Shown one piece after another: positions 32,701-40,828 of a stretch of 50,322 bases of DNA (position 1 is the first letter of the stretch; each line of letters starts with the position of its first letter). The notes beneath the pieces were generated by a model. That model ran no database searches. It saw only the letters and a program-made list of their open reading frames with translations, and was not told the DNA's origin. This DNA is from a virus. A program made the position numbers and the translations under genes. Location: IMG/VR virus record IMGVR_UViG_3300010885_013193, positions 1-50,322 of that record. One strand, written 5' to 3'.

Positions 32701-33052
32701 CTTTGCCGGTGACTTCAATGTCGAGCGGAACGGCAGACGTTTCGACGTTATCCAACTGCTTAAGCGCACTGTCGGGCAACGCCCCTGCTTCGGTCAGCCA
32801 GTAGGCTTCCTCGACGGTCAGTCCCTCTTTCTTCGCCTTGCGGATCAGAGCGTTGACTTGCGCAGGCGTGAGTTGCTGGCGGGCGGGCAGGAACATCGCA
32901 TCTTTGGGCGGCGGTGCCAGTGCCTGCGGGGCGGGACGTGGAATGTCCGCACCGACTGCCTGAGAGGCACTCTTTCCCAGAAGGGAACGGGCCGAACGAA
33001 TGCGCGCAGCGGTATCCGCTGCCTTTGCTGCCGCCGATGTAATGCCCATCAT
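29750..33052 (-). CDS. Very large, mostly disordered virion-type protein, 1100 aa
   Basis: Long Pro/Ala/Glu-rich stretches dominate. Near the C-terminus KGKVAIGLGVLGGLYGMSQ looks like a membrane-insertable helix, followed by a Gly/Ser-rich segment. This is expected of an ejected protein that must unfold and cross a membrane. The start ATG at 33052 overlaps the previous stop as ATGA. No enzyme motif is recognised. Confidence 0.6.
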   Translation of the reverse strand: MMGITSAAAKAADTAARIRSARSLLGKSASQAVGADIPRPAPQALAPPPKDAMFLPARQQLTPAQVNALIRKAKKEGLTVEEAYWLTEAGALPDSALKQLDNVETSAVPLDIEVTGKDNLTPNKTKGPTPAEKKLQQAKDELFGLTGPSDGEAISSDQVKKTLKRLDKILSTEEGKTAFYDLVGKNTADPEGAVKDANSRIDSLRSMIGQDPAARDAGRIDAAEQNRAAAGKPRPQAANPVVAQQIADTTRAMAANEIPDNIQGLAEAFNNLPEDVRAEVAARVAKSNPYTTRMFAGEGGTVSISPNAVSVFSQPRSKFEQLIHDLETARSLGDPEMEDALKADIRREMDAMAAEDPNAPQEAIKLYQERRDAQDSLRREIIAARPDVQSDVSAARAASVSPGQPPVRAPGSRSVEVSGPPLTDAEMPTSFDDALARMREQLFESQARPSAPVTRAEVDRINDQAGLKEGARPLALTPRLEDRSISSRGGVTTSEQSAIEELNAAQAAFDAAKTPEEKIAAGQRLLKANTKVNRTFGGSKPSKTKDAEGDTQFVEGKARSDSSLNRPSQAQTYRDLIDTIAGYRQRGEKGLARPDVEFSALERDRMANDAQAQLGYDKADTSPTDMMPTGGDLEDLEMLGEGGKRGRLGGRQRPSRVAAAMEQLFGARRGKDGSVNPLDKQQFPEFDGDPQKVADFLMRRPENTRVEGTADWQMTRDDLAAAIGDHFGPAAGRSLGEEAAKLPSPASGEAASVEGTTQNVTQVPNEQGTWPEGTLRQTSERGPSPRENVAGTPPAPAARKDFSQPETVLTPEEESLKSSAVELGDSSPASKKGESLKSPAVEGETPATGAAPAKGSKGGASTKSPPVSEGDDEMFFGKPKSAWRSAWNGWTQNGRKAEITFDEYWDIQTGKRSREEVLASRGTAAASPPVAGETPATAAAASGGGGGKKPPKNPKNTDSTGSPPLEGADTPAGGKPKKNVTAKDEKKPQIAAEKKDPKSDPSIPKKDRTLSQRLWDNKGKVAIGLGVLGGLYGMSQSGGSGVAGDLNGQTPVPPGAGAGGEAGSPSEEDAITRALEMIRGSRRGPDSPSYQTLQNWTVWR

Positions 33053-33387
33053 TTAGACCGCTGGGGTGGCTTCTTCTTGGTGGCCGGAACGCCTTCCGTG
33101 TCGTTCTCGGAGTTGTCACCAGAAGCCTCCTCAGGGTCTTCTGACGCTTTCCCGTTCAGGTCAAACGGGTCTTCCTCTTCCGTATCGTCGGGTTTTTCTT
33201 TGGCGTCTTTCTTGGAGTCGCCCATCTTGTGTTCGGCGTGCAGGTCAGCCAGTTCCTCACGCTCTTTGTCGGACTCCTCCGACTGCTTGTCGTCGTTGGG
33301 TTTCCCACGCTTGGCGAGGATGCTCTTGATGAGTTTCCGCAGTGCCTTCGGCGGAAGGTCTTCGAGGTCAAGTTCACCGGCATCCAT
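33049..33387 (-). CDS. Highly charged small protein, 112 aa
   Basis: ATG after GGAG. Acidic and basic blocks alternate (EESDKEREELADLHAEHK), the C-terminal half is disordered and acidic and the end is basic. Could be a scaffold or assembly protein. No family is recognised. Coupled by ATGA overlap to the 1100-residue gene. Confidence 0.55.
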   Translation of the reverse strand: MDAGELDLEDLPPKALRKLIKSILAKRGKPNDDKQSEESDKEREELADLHAEHKMGDSKKDAKEKPDDTEEEDPFDLNGKASEDPEEASGDNSENDTEGVPATKKKPPQRSK

Positions 33388-33398
33388 GCCTGTATCTC

Positions 33399-33935
33399 CT
33401 ACGACTTAAGTAATGAGTCCAAAAGCGGCGACGTGTCGAGGTAGATGGAGTCAAGGCCGAACTGACCACGACGCATCGCCTCATACAAGTCCTGCTGCCA
33501 TCCCTGTTTCGTGATCCCCTCCATCGACTTGGCGTTGCGGAGGTTCTCAAGCAAGCCAGAGTTGCCAAGTTGCTCTCCACGCATCGTCTTGTCGTAGGCG
33601 TTGCGGGCCTGTGCGTTGGCGGCTGCGGCACCCGCCTCTGTCGTTGCTGCACCGGCGCGGGCCTGCGAGTCAGCGGAGGCTTCTGCCATGTCCGCTACTC
33701 GCTGCTGTCCTCTTCCGAAAGACATTCCCCTGCCGCCCTGACTGAGCAACGCTGCCCGCCCCGCCCCCGCCGCAGCCGCCATTTGGTTGTTCACGGAGTC
33801 TTGCACGGCAGAGTCCGCAATCATCGGAGGCATGTAGCCATGCGACGGGGCAGACGACTGCTTCTTGGCGGTCGGCTGCGGGGCCAGCGGTGACGGCTGC
33901 TGCTTGGGTAGCAACACGTCGGAGGCGAAAGCCAT
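33399..33935 (-). CDS. Small virion-type protein, 178 aa
   Basis: Gln/Ala/Arg-rich with a helical middle (AQARAGAATTEAGAAAANA type composition) and a more regular C-terminal domain. The start overlaps the previous stop as TGATG. Similar low-complexity proteins flank it and probably form one virion module. Not recognised. Confidence 0.55.
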   Translation of the reverse strand: MAFASDVLLPKQQPSPLAPQPTAKKQSSAPSHGYMPPMIADSAVQDSVNNQMAAAAGAGRAALLSQGGRGMSFGRGQQRVADMAEASADSQARAGAATTEAGAAAANAQARNAYDKTMRGEQLGNSGLLENLRNAKSMEGITKQGWQQDLYEAMRRGQFGLDSIYLDTSPLLDSLLKS

Positions 33936-34312
33936 CAGAAATCCCTCGCCAGATTGTTGAGCAGGGTCTGCTGCAACTGCACGTTTCGCCGCTTCTGCAA
34001 GGCGCCGTAGTCAAACTGCATTCCCGTGTCGAACACGTTCTTGCGGGTGTTCAGCCCGCCTTGAGCGACACGTTCCTGAATCTCATTGCCAGCCCGCTGT
34101 GCTTGGTTCTGGTTGCCCTGCTGACGCAACTGACTTTCCTGCTGCATCTGCTGCGTGCCAAAGTCTTGATTCTGCTTTTGGCGATCCATGTTCAGGTTGG
34201 CGGCGTTTGCCATTGCCTGACCTTTGGCAAATGCGCCGACATCCCCACCCTTCTTGGAAAGGCCAGAGAGAAGGCTACTGCCCGGATTGAACCCAACAGC
34301 GTTGGCGTACAT
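33935..34312 (-). CDS. Gln-rich small virion-type protein, 125 aa
   Basis: A strongly Gln/Asn-rich middle, such as NQDFGTQQMQQESQLRQQGN, suggests a disordered or coiled-coil region. The start overlaps the previous stop as TGATG. Composition matches the next two proteins, so the four may share a role in an internal or portal-linked structure. Confidence 0.55.
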   Translation of the reverse strand: MYANAVGFNPGSSLLSGLSKKGGDVGAFAKGQAMANAANLNMDRQKQNQDFGTQQMQQESQLRQQGNQNQAQRAGNEIQERVAQGGLNTRKNVFDTGMQFDYGALQKRRNVQLQQTLLNNLARDF

Positions 34313-34575
34313 CAGCCGTACCTAGTTGTGCGAACACCACCCAAGAGATTTCCAAGCACGTTGAACTTTTGAGTCTGCCCCATGCGGGTAGTCTCGGAGT
34401 CATACTGTCGCCGCTGCTGCTCTTGCTGCTGAAGAGCCTTCTCATGCTCCTCTTGGTCGTATTGGCGACCGTAGGCATACGCAGCGTTCTGGCCCTGTTG
34501 GTTGGTGTTGGCGTTCTGGAGCATGGCGGCGACGTCGCCGGTCGGCTGGTATCCGTACTGTGACCACTGGTTCAT
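34312..34575 (-). CDS. Gln-rich small protein, 87 aa
   Basis: ATG at 34575 after AAGGATT. The composition is Gln/Tyr-rich with a charged helix (QEEHEKALQQQEQQRRQYD). Function is not recognised. Belongs to the same low-complexity series. Confidence 0.5.
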   Translation of the reverse strand: MNQWSQYGYQPTGDVAAMLQNANTNQQGQNAAYAYGRQYDQEEHEKALQQQEQQRRQYDSETTRMGQTQKFNVLGNLLGGVRTTRYG

Positions 34576-34593
34576 GGAGTTAATCCTTCTTTG

Positions 34594-34950
34594 TCACTCT
34601 TCTTCGGCAGGCTTTCGCTTGCCATAGCGGGGAGGCTCGTCTTCGCCGTGATGCCCGCCGATCTCGCCGCCGTTTCCGTCCATGTCGGTGCTGTTCGAGT
34701 AACTGGAGATACGGACGGGCGTGATGTCCTTTAGAGAGTCCAGCAGGCTGCGGATGCGGTGGCTGGATGCAACCGACCCCGCCACATCCCCGCCGTACAA
34801 CTGCTGATACCTGTCGTCCGATGCCTTCGCCGCCTCGTCCTTCCTCTTGTTGATTTCGTCCATCCCGGAGTAGTCGTACGAGATGCTCTCGCTCTGACTC
34901 TGGGAGTTGGACGGACCTCGAACGGAGGTGAGGTATGGGGGAAGTTGCAT
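34594..34950 (-). CDS. Small protein, 118 aa, first gene behind late promoter copy B
   Basis: ATG at 34950 with a weak AAAGG site. Ser/Tyr/Asp-rich, with a helical middle (DEINKRKDEAAKASDDRYQQ) and a Glu-rich end. No family is recognised. The promoter-like repeat lies 17 bases upstream, which makes this the probable first gene of the ejection-protein transcript. Confidence 0.55.
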   Translation of the reverse strand: MQLPPYLTSVRGPSNSQSQSESISYDYSGMDEINKRKDEAAKASDDRYQQLYGGDVAGSVASSHRIRSLLDSLKDITPVRISSYSNSTDMDGNGGEIGGHHGEDEPPRYGKRKPAEEE

Positions 34951-34966
34951 TTGCGGACCTTTCCCT

Positions 34967-34981
34967 AGATTTATGTCCGGG
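34967..34981 (-). promoter_or_regulatory. Candidate late promoter, copy B
   Basis: CCCGGACATAAATCT in minus-strand sense, identical to copy A at 16019-16033. It lies in the 37-base gap between the 147-residue and 118-residue genes. The T4-late-like CATAAAT core and the position support a promoter for the ejection-protein run. Only two copies exist, so chance identity cannot be fully excluded. Confidence 0.45.
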
Positions 34982-34987
34982 AATGAC

Positions 34988-35431
34988 CTATTGAGCGGCT
35001 TTTTTCCTTGCCCGCCGGATAGCCAATTTCACCACCTGTTCTGCGGCAATCCGCACGAACGGCAGTTTCCGGCCCTTCGCCTGCTCCTCCAGCCACGTCA
35101 GGATCACCGGCATCTGGCGTTCGCACTCATCCGGCCCCCATTCGTCCATCTGGCGGGCACGGGCATTACACGAACAGTTGGCGGTCGCGGTGATCCCAAG
35201 CCAGTCCTTCAGGAGAGCCTTGAGTTCGGTGCCGGGACCGCCGGTCTGGGGAGGAACAACTTCCGACCGCGTTCGATCCACCTCCCTTGCGGTTCTAGGG
35301 TAGGCAGGATGGTCAACGTCAATCGTCCACTCATCACCACTCTGTGAGACGACGCAGGGCATGACTTCGGCCAGCGTGTAGCCTCGTTGCTGGCAGCGGG
35401 CGACTAGATGGGTTTTGTGGCAGGTAATCAT
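34988..35431 (-). CDS. Conserved hypothetical protein (GPGTELK-type), 147 aa
   Basis: A domain with GGPGTELKALLKDWLGITAT, then NCSCNARARQMDEWGPDECE, is shared, as I recall it, by many proteins of environmental phages and planctomycete-like genomes; the function is unknown. The two Cys pairs could bind a metal. The start overlaps the Cys-rich gene stop as ATGA. The family impression is from memory and unchecked. Confidence 0.6.
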   Translation of the reverse strand: MITCHKTHLVARCQQRGYTLAEVMPCVVSQSGDEWTIDVDHPAYPRTAREVDRTRSEVVPPQTGGPGTELKALLKDWLGITATANCSCNARARQMDEWGPDECERQMPVILTWLEEQAKGRKLPFVRIAAEQVVKLAIRRARKKAAQ

Positions 35432-37170
35432 GGGAGTGGGTTGTTGCAGACTGGTGGCAAAAACGAATCGAAGTATTCAGGAAATTCTGGCATGCAACGG
35501 GGCGCAACGCCTTGATACTCTTCGGTGGCGTCCACCTGCTCCAATTCGCCTTCTATTGCATTGCCCGTCAGGTCGTCGTAGGACTGCGTGTCGCAGTTGA
35601 TCGAAAACAACTTGTAACGGTATTTGATTGCGTATTCGCAGCCCGGATCGCCGTTAGGAAAATTGAACTGGCATCTTGACCGCACCACATCGACCACCAA
35701 TGCCCAGTTGCAGCCGTCGAGGGCCGCAGGGTAGCCATCCTTCCACGACAGTCCGTGCGGGAGCGAACCGTTTAAGCCGGGACCAGAAAATGACCCTTGA
35801 TACCGCGAACCCATAAATGCCGCTCCGCACGGCTGGCCGTTCACCTGCACTGCCTCATTGCGCGACTGCGGAAACGAACACGTCGTGCAGGGCTTGCACT
35901 TGCATCGCGTTGCAGTGCATCGCAGGACGTTGTTTTCATCCGGGCAGCAGTAACACTCTGCGTCTACGTTGCAGTCTTCGTCTACGGCACACTCACACAT
36001 CTCCGGCTCGCCAAGATCGGGGCACTCATCGGAGCATCGCACGCTGATCTCAAAGTCGGCATCGCACGGGTTAAGTACCGCTACCTCAAACGACTGCACC
36101 CCCTGTGGCTTTGTCCATGTGATCTTTCCTTTTGGGCCTCCCTCTAATTGCCCAGCACCCCTGACTTCAGGGCAGTCGCAACACTCCTCGCCCCTCCAGT
36201 CGGAGTCAGTCTTAATGACGCGAGTTGCCACGATGTTGCAGTTGGCGTCCAGAGATGGACCCCAAATCTGCACGCGAATTGGCTTGCTGTTTTTGCTGAT
36301 GTAGGAGACGCAGATGTCTCGCTCGCAGGCGTCGATGGAGTAGGTTCCGGGACTCGTGGCACCCGTGAAAGTGCAACTGCCAGCACAAGGGTCTTCGGTG
36401 CAGGCATTGAGGCATTCTTGTCGTGTCGTGTACGGGCCGTTGGGGTCTGGCGTGCAATGGCGATTGCCGCAGGCATCTGGTGCGCACTTGTACTTCTGAC
36501 AATTAGGAGTGCATTGCTGGAGAGAGGTGTACGGCCCGCTCTTGGTTAGATCACAGTCTTCGCCATACCCCCGTGAGCCTGTGCCACACGGGCTAGACTG
36601 CCCGTATGGGGTGACCGTCGCCGGAACGCAGTTGGTTTGAGGTGGGGTTGGATTTGGGTTTTCGGAGGTTGGGTCTTCCGGGCATTCTTCGTAGCAGCAG
36701 TAATACTGCTTCGGCACGCACACGCCGCCGATGCACACCTCGTACGCGCCGCACTCGAAGCACGTTCCGTCAACGCACTTCTGGCATGGGCCACACGGCA
36801 GGCAGATTCCGTCAACGCACTGCTGGCACTCTCCGCACGCAACGCATACGCCGTCTATGCAAGTCTGACACTCGCCGCATGGATTAGCCTCGTCACAGCA
36901 GTCCTGAATCTTCACGCACTCGCCGTTGACGCACTCCTCGCACTGCGATGGGCAGGGCTTGTTGGGGCCGCATTCGCACGGAGTCTTTGTGGTACAGTCT
37001 TCCGTGCATGGCCCAAGAGTGCCTGCCGGATTGGTGACGCAGGCTTTGGTTTCATTCCCGCACTCGTCCACGCCGACGACCTTGCAGTACCGCTGACAGC
37101 AGCACTGTAGCGACATGGTGAGCGCGTTCCCCGCCCGCAGCAGGGCGTTCCCAATCCGTGAGAGAGGCAT
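35428..37170 (-). CDS. Extremely Cys-rich virion-region protein, 580 aa
   Basis: About 70 of 580 residues are Cys, densest in the first 400. Residues 98-151 hold four tandem 14-residue units, with cores such as CQTCIDGVC, CQQCVDGIC and CQKCVDGTC spaced at 101, 115 and 129. The spacing is EGF- or keratin-like. A C-terminal domain of about 150 residues has few Cys and looks like a beta-sandwich. No signal peptide or membrane segment is seen. The starting ATG at 37170 is the first after the previous gene. Position between the nozzle-like gene and the ejection genes suggests a virion component held by disulfides, such as a tail fibre, spike or cover; none of this is tested. Confidence 0.65.
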   Translation of the reverse strand: MPLSRIGNALLRAGNALTMSLQCCCQRYCKVVGVDECGNETKACVTNPAGTLGPCTEDCTTKTPCECGPNKPCPSQCEECVNGECVKIQDCCDEANPCGECQTCIDGVCVACGECQQCVDGICLPCGPCQKCVDGTCFECGAYEVCIGGVCVPKQYYCCYEECPEDPTSENPNPTPPQTNCVPATVTPYGQSSPCGTGSRGYGEDCDLTKSGPYTSLQQCTPNCQKYKCAPDACGNRHCTPDPNGPYTTRQECLNACTEDPCAGSCTFTGATSPGTYSIDACERDICVSYISKNSKPIRVQIWGPSLDANCNIVATRVIKTDSDWRGEECCDCPEVRGAGQLEGGPKGKITWTKPQGVQSFEVAVLNPCDADFEISVRCSDECPDLGEPEMCECAVDEDCNVDAECYCCPDENNVLRCTATRCKCKPCTTCSFPQSRNEAVQVNGQPCGAAFMGSRYQGSFSGPGLNGSLPHGLSWKDGYPAALDGCNWALVVDVVRSRCQFNFPNGDPGCEYAIKYRYKLFSINCDTQSYDDLTGNAIEGELEQVDATEEYQGVAPRCMPEFPEYFDSFLPPVCNNPLP

Positions 37171-37172
37171 GG

Positions 37173-37865
37173 CTACTGGCAGGAGATGGTGGAGATAATC
37201 TCTGGCTGCATGTCCGCAACATCCAGAACACGAATCGCCTTCTTCGTCACCTCTAATCCGTTGACCCCCAGCGTGATGCCGGTGACAACCTCGACCGTCG
37301 TGCCGTAGTAGGCGAGGAAATCTCCCAGTTGGAGTTTCCACACTAATTCTGTACCAGTCTCCTCGATGTAGAAACGCAAGCCGGTGTCATCTGCCTCGCA
37401 GCGGAAGTTCTTGCCGACAAGCGAATTTCCCTGCTGGTCAAGAAGCACCCCTCGACCGTTGCCGGTAACCTTGACGTTGACCTGCACGGCATCCCCAGTG
37501 CCTTTGGCCTCCGTGAGTTTGCCGCCCAGAACCCGGTACGTGGCGGCAGTTCTCTGCGGAGCAGGCTCGCCTCGAACAGTGGATGCCTGCTTGGCGTTCG
37601 GACGATTTTCGGACGCTTGCAGTTGGTATGGGCGGTAGTCTGGGTCGCCCTGTCGAAAGTCCAGTTCCTGCAACTGGTACTTGCGGGCCTCTGGCGTGAC
37701 GTACCGCATCTCAGGCGGCGTCAGGTCAACCGTTTCGGGGTTTGTGCGGGTGATGTGCTGATAGCCATTGGCAAGGATGGCTGCAATCTTCTGGGCCGCA
37801 TCGGGACTAAACCCTGCGGATCTGAAGGCGTTGACGAGTTGACCGGCCTGCTCTTGGTAACTCAT
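37173..37865 (-). CDS. Structural-region hypothetical protein, 230 aa
   Basis: The start overlaps the large tail gene stop as ATGA. The N-terminal helix LVNAFRSAGFSPDAAQKIAAI is followed by a long beta-rich part. No family is recognised. Position suggests a tail or portal accessory. Confidence 0.55.
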   Translation of the reverse strand: MSYQEQAGQLVNAFRSAGFSPDAAQKIAAILANGYQHITRTNPETVDLTPPEMRYVTPEARKYQLQELDFRQGDPDYRPYQLQASENRPNAKQASTVRGEPAPQRTAATYRVLGGKLTEAKGTGDAVQVNVKVTGNGRGVLLDQQGNSLVGKNFRCEADDTGLRFYIEETGTELVWKLQLGDFLAYYGTTVEVVTGITLGVNGLEVTKKAIRVLDVADMQPEIISTISCQ

Positions 37866-40828
37866 TTGCCATCTGCGGTCCCGGCAATGGAGATGCCGTA
37901 GACGGTTACTGGATCGCTGGTCTTCTGGGCACCCACAATCTCAACGGCCACCTGCCTGTCGCCGGATTGCATGTCGTCCATAGTGCGGCCCATGAACACC
38001 GCATTCACAACCCCAGAGTCTGCTCCCGTGCCACGAAGGTCGGCAGACATATCCATGCGTGCCCCGTTTTCAACGGTGCTGTGAACGAACCCAGTGCCTC
38101 TATTTCGCTGCACGACGTTGGGTCGAGGGTACGGCGAGTTGTTGTAGTAGAGCCGCAGCGAGAGTTCGCACGGAGTCTTCTGAGGCTTATAGGTCAGCCC
38201 GATGTTGCGGGACATGCCGCTGCCAGCCTTCGGGTCTTGGGCGTCCGTGATGTATTCCGCACAGCCGCTCTTGAAGCGGTACACGGGGAACATTGGCGTA
38301 TCCACAGCCAGCGACGATGCGGTGTATGTGGCGACCGGGCGCTCCCGCTCCGTACTGTCCGGGTCGTCTGGCATTGAGAACTTGAGATCGCCGCTCTTGT
38401 ATCCGTAGCCAGCATTCATAATCCACACGGCAGTCACCTCTCCGCTGCCGTTGATCGAGGCTTGGAACTCCGCTCCGCTGCCGCCGCTGGCCGTCACGGT
38501 CGGTGGAGTCCTGTAGCCCTTGCCTTTGCCGGTGAGCGTCACGGTCAGGATGGCACCGCGTCCAGCGTCGGATCGACCCTCGTTCAGAAGGTATGCACCT
38601 CCGGGCGCACCGTACACGCACCGGAAGTCTCCATTGGACATCTTGATCTGCGTGCCGCCCGTGATCTGCTGCGGGTATCGCTCCATCCACCACGTCTTTG
38701 ACTCGATGGAATAGCACAGGACGCGAGTGGGATAGCCTGCGGAGTTGTCGCCCTTGAACGCAACGAACGCACGGACTGTCTTGGTCTTGGGATCTGCCAG
38801 AAGGAACGACCATGTGCTTTTGCCGAAGTCGATGCGTGTTCGGAACATGTCCTCAATCGCGGCAGAGCAATCCTCGATGGCTCCGTCCGGTGTAATTGAG
38901 TACACGCCGTACTGATCCAGCACGTAGCACACTCCAGAGAAGATGTCCCACGACCTCTGGTTGAGGCATCCCCGAAACGCAATCGGCGTCACTTGTGCGT
39001 CGAGGATCGGCGTCTTGGCAAACGTCAGCGAGAAGGCGTGCCTGCTCTGCATGAGCAGCAGCGTGGAGTTAAACGGGATCATAGCCTTGAGGCTATCGGC
39101 GTCCCGTGCGTTCTGTTGCAGGATGATCTCGTTGGAGTCAGGGACGCTCTCTGGTTCGTCCACTTCTGAGTAGTAGATGGTGTTCGGCCCCTTGCCGCCT
39201 GCGTCAACGCCATACCAGAAGCGGTCTTGGAATCGCACGACCGCAGCCTTGTCGCTGGGCGGGATGCCAAAGCGATTGGCGTTCACCTCTCCGTTTGGAA
39301 GCACAATCGGCATGGCTGCGTAGCCGTCCCGATCCGGGTCACGAAGTTCCTCGTCGGTCAGGTCATCGAGGAACGAGCCGTTGCAGGAGGCGACCCTGTA
39401 TATGGTCAATGCCTCATTGCTGGTGGATCGCCATAACTCCACCTTCTTGGCTCTTCCAGTGGGTGCGGGCACGCTCCACGTCATCGACGTGCAGGCTTCC
39501 CCAGCATCCACCTCCGCAACTGGCGACAAGTTGCTTGGGATCGGACCTCCACGATCTTCTGGCGTATCGTCCACGTAGCGGTAGTAGCACTGGTACGTTC
39601 CACGCAGGTGCGGGCGCGAGACGGCAAACGCCTCCGCTCCACCGGCCACCACCTCTACTGTCGGTGCGGTCTTGTACCCGCCGCCGCAGTTCTCCAGAGT
39701 CACCGTGTCGATCTTGCCGTCCTTGACGGTGCAGGTGGCGTACGCACCAAAGCCAGTGTCGGACGTGATCTTGATTTGCGGGGTGACGAGGTAGCCATCT
39801 CCCTTGTCTACAATAGTTATTGACTCAACGGGACTGCGCGGCGCTTCGGTGTTCTGTGGACTAAGGCCGCTGTACCCCTCAAGGACTATTTTTGCTGACT
39901 CGCCATAGACAGAATTAAGTTCAACCCTGATGGTGTCTTTTGGATAATCGTGGCCGTAGGTCTTGGGTCGCGCGTCCCTCACATTCGTCGCGCCGTCGAA
40001 GAATATCGCCCCACTTCCAACCTGCGGAACGCACGTCTGGAGAAACACGTCACCTGTCCACTGAATCCGCAGCACGGCTCCCGCACCACCCTTGTACCCG
40101 CTTACTTTGTATTGAAGAGATTTCGTCCATCCGCGACCGCCAGGATCGTCTAGTGTTATTCCGCAACCCACCGGTTTCCACGAAGCAGTGCGAACCCACC
40201 GCTGCCCGCCAATCGAGTTGGCAATGGTAAACGTGCCGTTGCCGGTAATTGGGATTTCAAGGGGCTGGAGGTTAGTGCCAACGAATCGGGGGAGCGTTTC
40301 GGACGAGCCTGTGGCGTCGGGGGCCTCTACTACCTTCCACTGAGAGATCCCGGTGGTCGGGTTGTTGTCGGGCGTGTAACTGTCACCGCCCACGAGCGTG
40401 GCTTGAAGAACCGCACCCTTTCCGTGCGAGTCTCCAAGCGTCACGGACGGCTGCGTTCCGTAATACTTCCCGCCATCGGTCGTGCGAATCTCGCTGACAA
40501 CAGACTGATTGAGGTACGACGCAGCCTTCGCTTGACGGGCCTTTGGCCCAGACGCTGCGGGGGAGAACGCGATTGTCGGCGGTGCGTAGTAGCAGGCACC
40601 TGCGTCATGCACGTCAACTCGTGCGACGTAGTAGTTTGGCGTCTTGTCCAGAGTCAATGACTCTTTTGCAAACGCCTGCGGCGCGTCCATCCCGGCATCG
40701 ACGGCCACGCCGGAACCCGCCCATCGTGCAGGGCGAACGCCACCCCCCTGCACGACAATGAGTTCGCCGTGACGACCTTGCGCCATGCTAACCGGAGATT
40801 TAGATGAGAAGCGAGTTGTGAGCGTCAT
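37862..40828 (-). CDS. Large tail protein, nozzle-like, 988 aa
   Basis: N-terminal segment RFSSKSPVSMAQGRHGELIV and a later DRFWYGVDAGGKGPNTIYYSEVD region resemble tail nozzle (T7 gp12-like) proteins of podoviruses. Several beta modules carry the GxGYxxxP-type turn, for example GKGYRTPPTVTASGGSGAEF and GGGYKTAPTVEVV, common in phage tail and fibre proteins. It probably forms the tail tube or its end. No catalytic motif seen. Family call moderate. Confidence 0.7.
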   Translation of the reverse strand: MTLTTRFSSKSPVSMAQGRHGELIVVQGGGVRPARWAGSGVAVDAGMDAPQAFAKESLTLDKTPNYYVARVDVHDAGACYYAPPTIAFSPAASGPKARQAKAASYLNQSVVSEIRTTDGGKYYGTQPSVTLGDSHGKGAVLQATLVGGDSYTPDNNPTTGISQWKVVEAPDATGSSETLPRFVGTNLQPLEIPITGNGTFTIANSIGGQRWVRTASWKPVGCGITLDDPGGRGWTKSLQYKVSGYKGGAGAVLRIQWTGDVFLQTCVPQVGSGAIFFDGATNVRDARPKTYGHDYPKDTIRVELNSVYGESAKIVLEGYSGLSPQNTEAPRSPVESITIVDKGDGYLVTPQIKITSDTGFGAYATCTVKDGKIDTVTLENCGGGYKTAPTVEVVAGGAEAFAVSRPHLRGTYQCYYRYVDDTPEDRGGPIPSNLSPVAEVDAGEACTSMTWSVPAPTGRAKKVELWRSTSNEALTIYRVASCNGSFLDDLTDEELRDPDRDGYAAMPIVLPNGEVNANRFGIPPSDKAAVVRFQDRFWYGVDAGGKGPNTIYYSEVDEPESVPDSNEIILQQNARDADSLKAMIPFNSTLLLMQSRHAFSLTFAKTPILDAQVTPIAFRGCLNQRSWDIFSGVCYVLDQYGVYSITPDGAIEDCSAAIEDMFRTRIDFGKSTWSFLLADPKTKTVRAFVAFKGDNSAGYPTRVLCYSIESKTWWMERYPQQITGGTQIKMSNGDFRCVYGAPGGAYLLNEGRSDAGRGAILTVTLTGKGKGYRTPPTVTASGGSGAEFQASINGSGEVTAVWIMNAGYGYKSGDLKFSMPDDPDSTERERPVATYTASSLAVDTPMFPVYRFKSGCAEYITDAQDPKAGSGMSRNIGLTYKPQKTPCELSLRLYYNNSPYPRPNVVQRNRGTGFVHSTVENGARMDMSADLRGTGADSGVVNAVFMGRTMDDMQSGDRQVAVEIVGAQKTSDPVTVYGISIAGTADGK

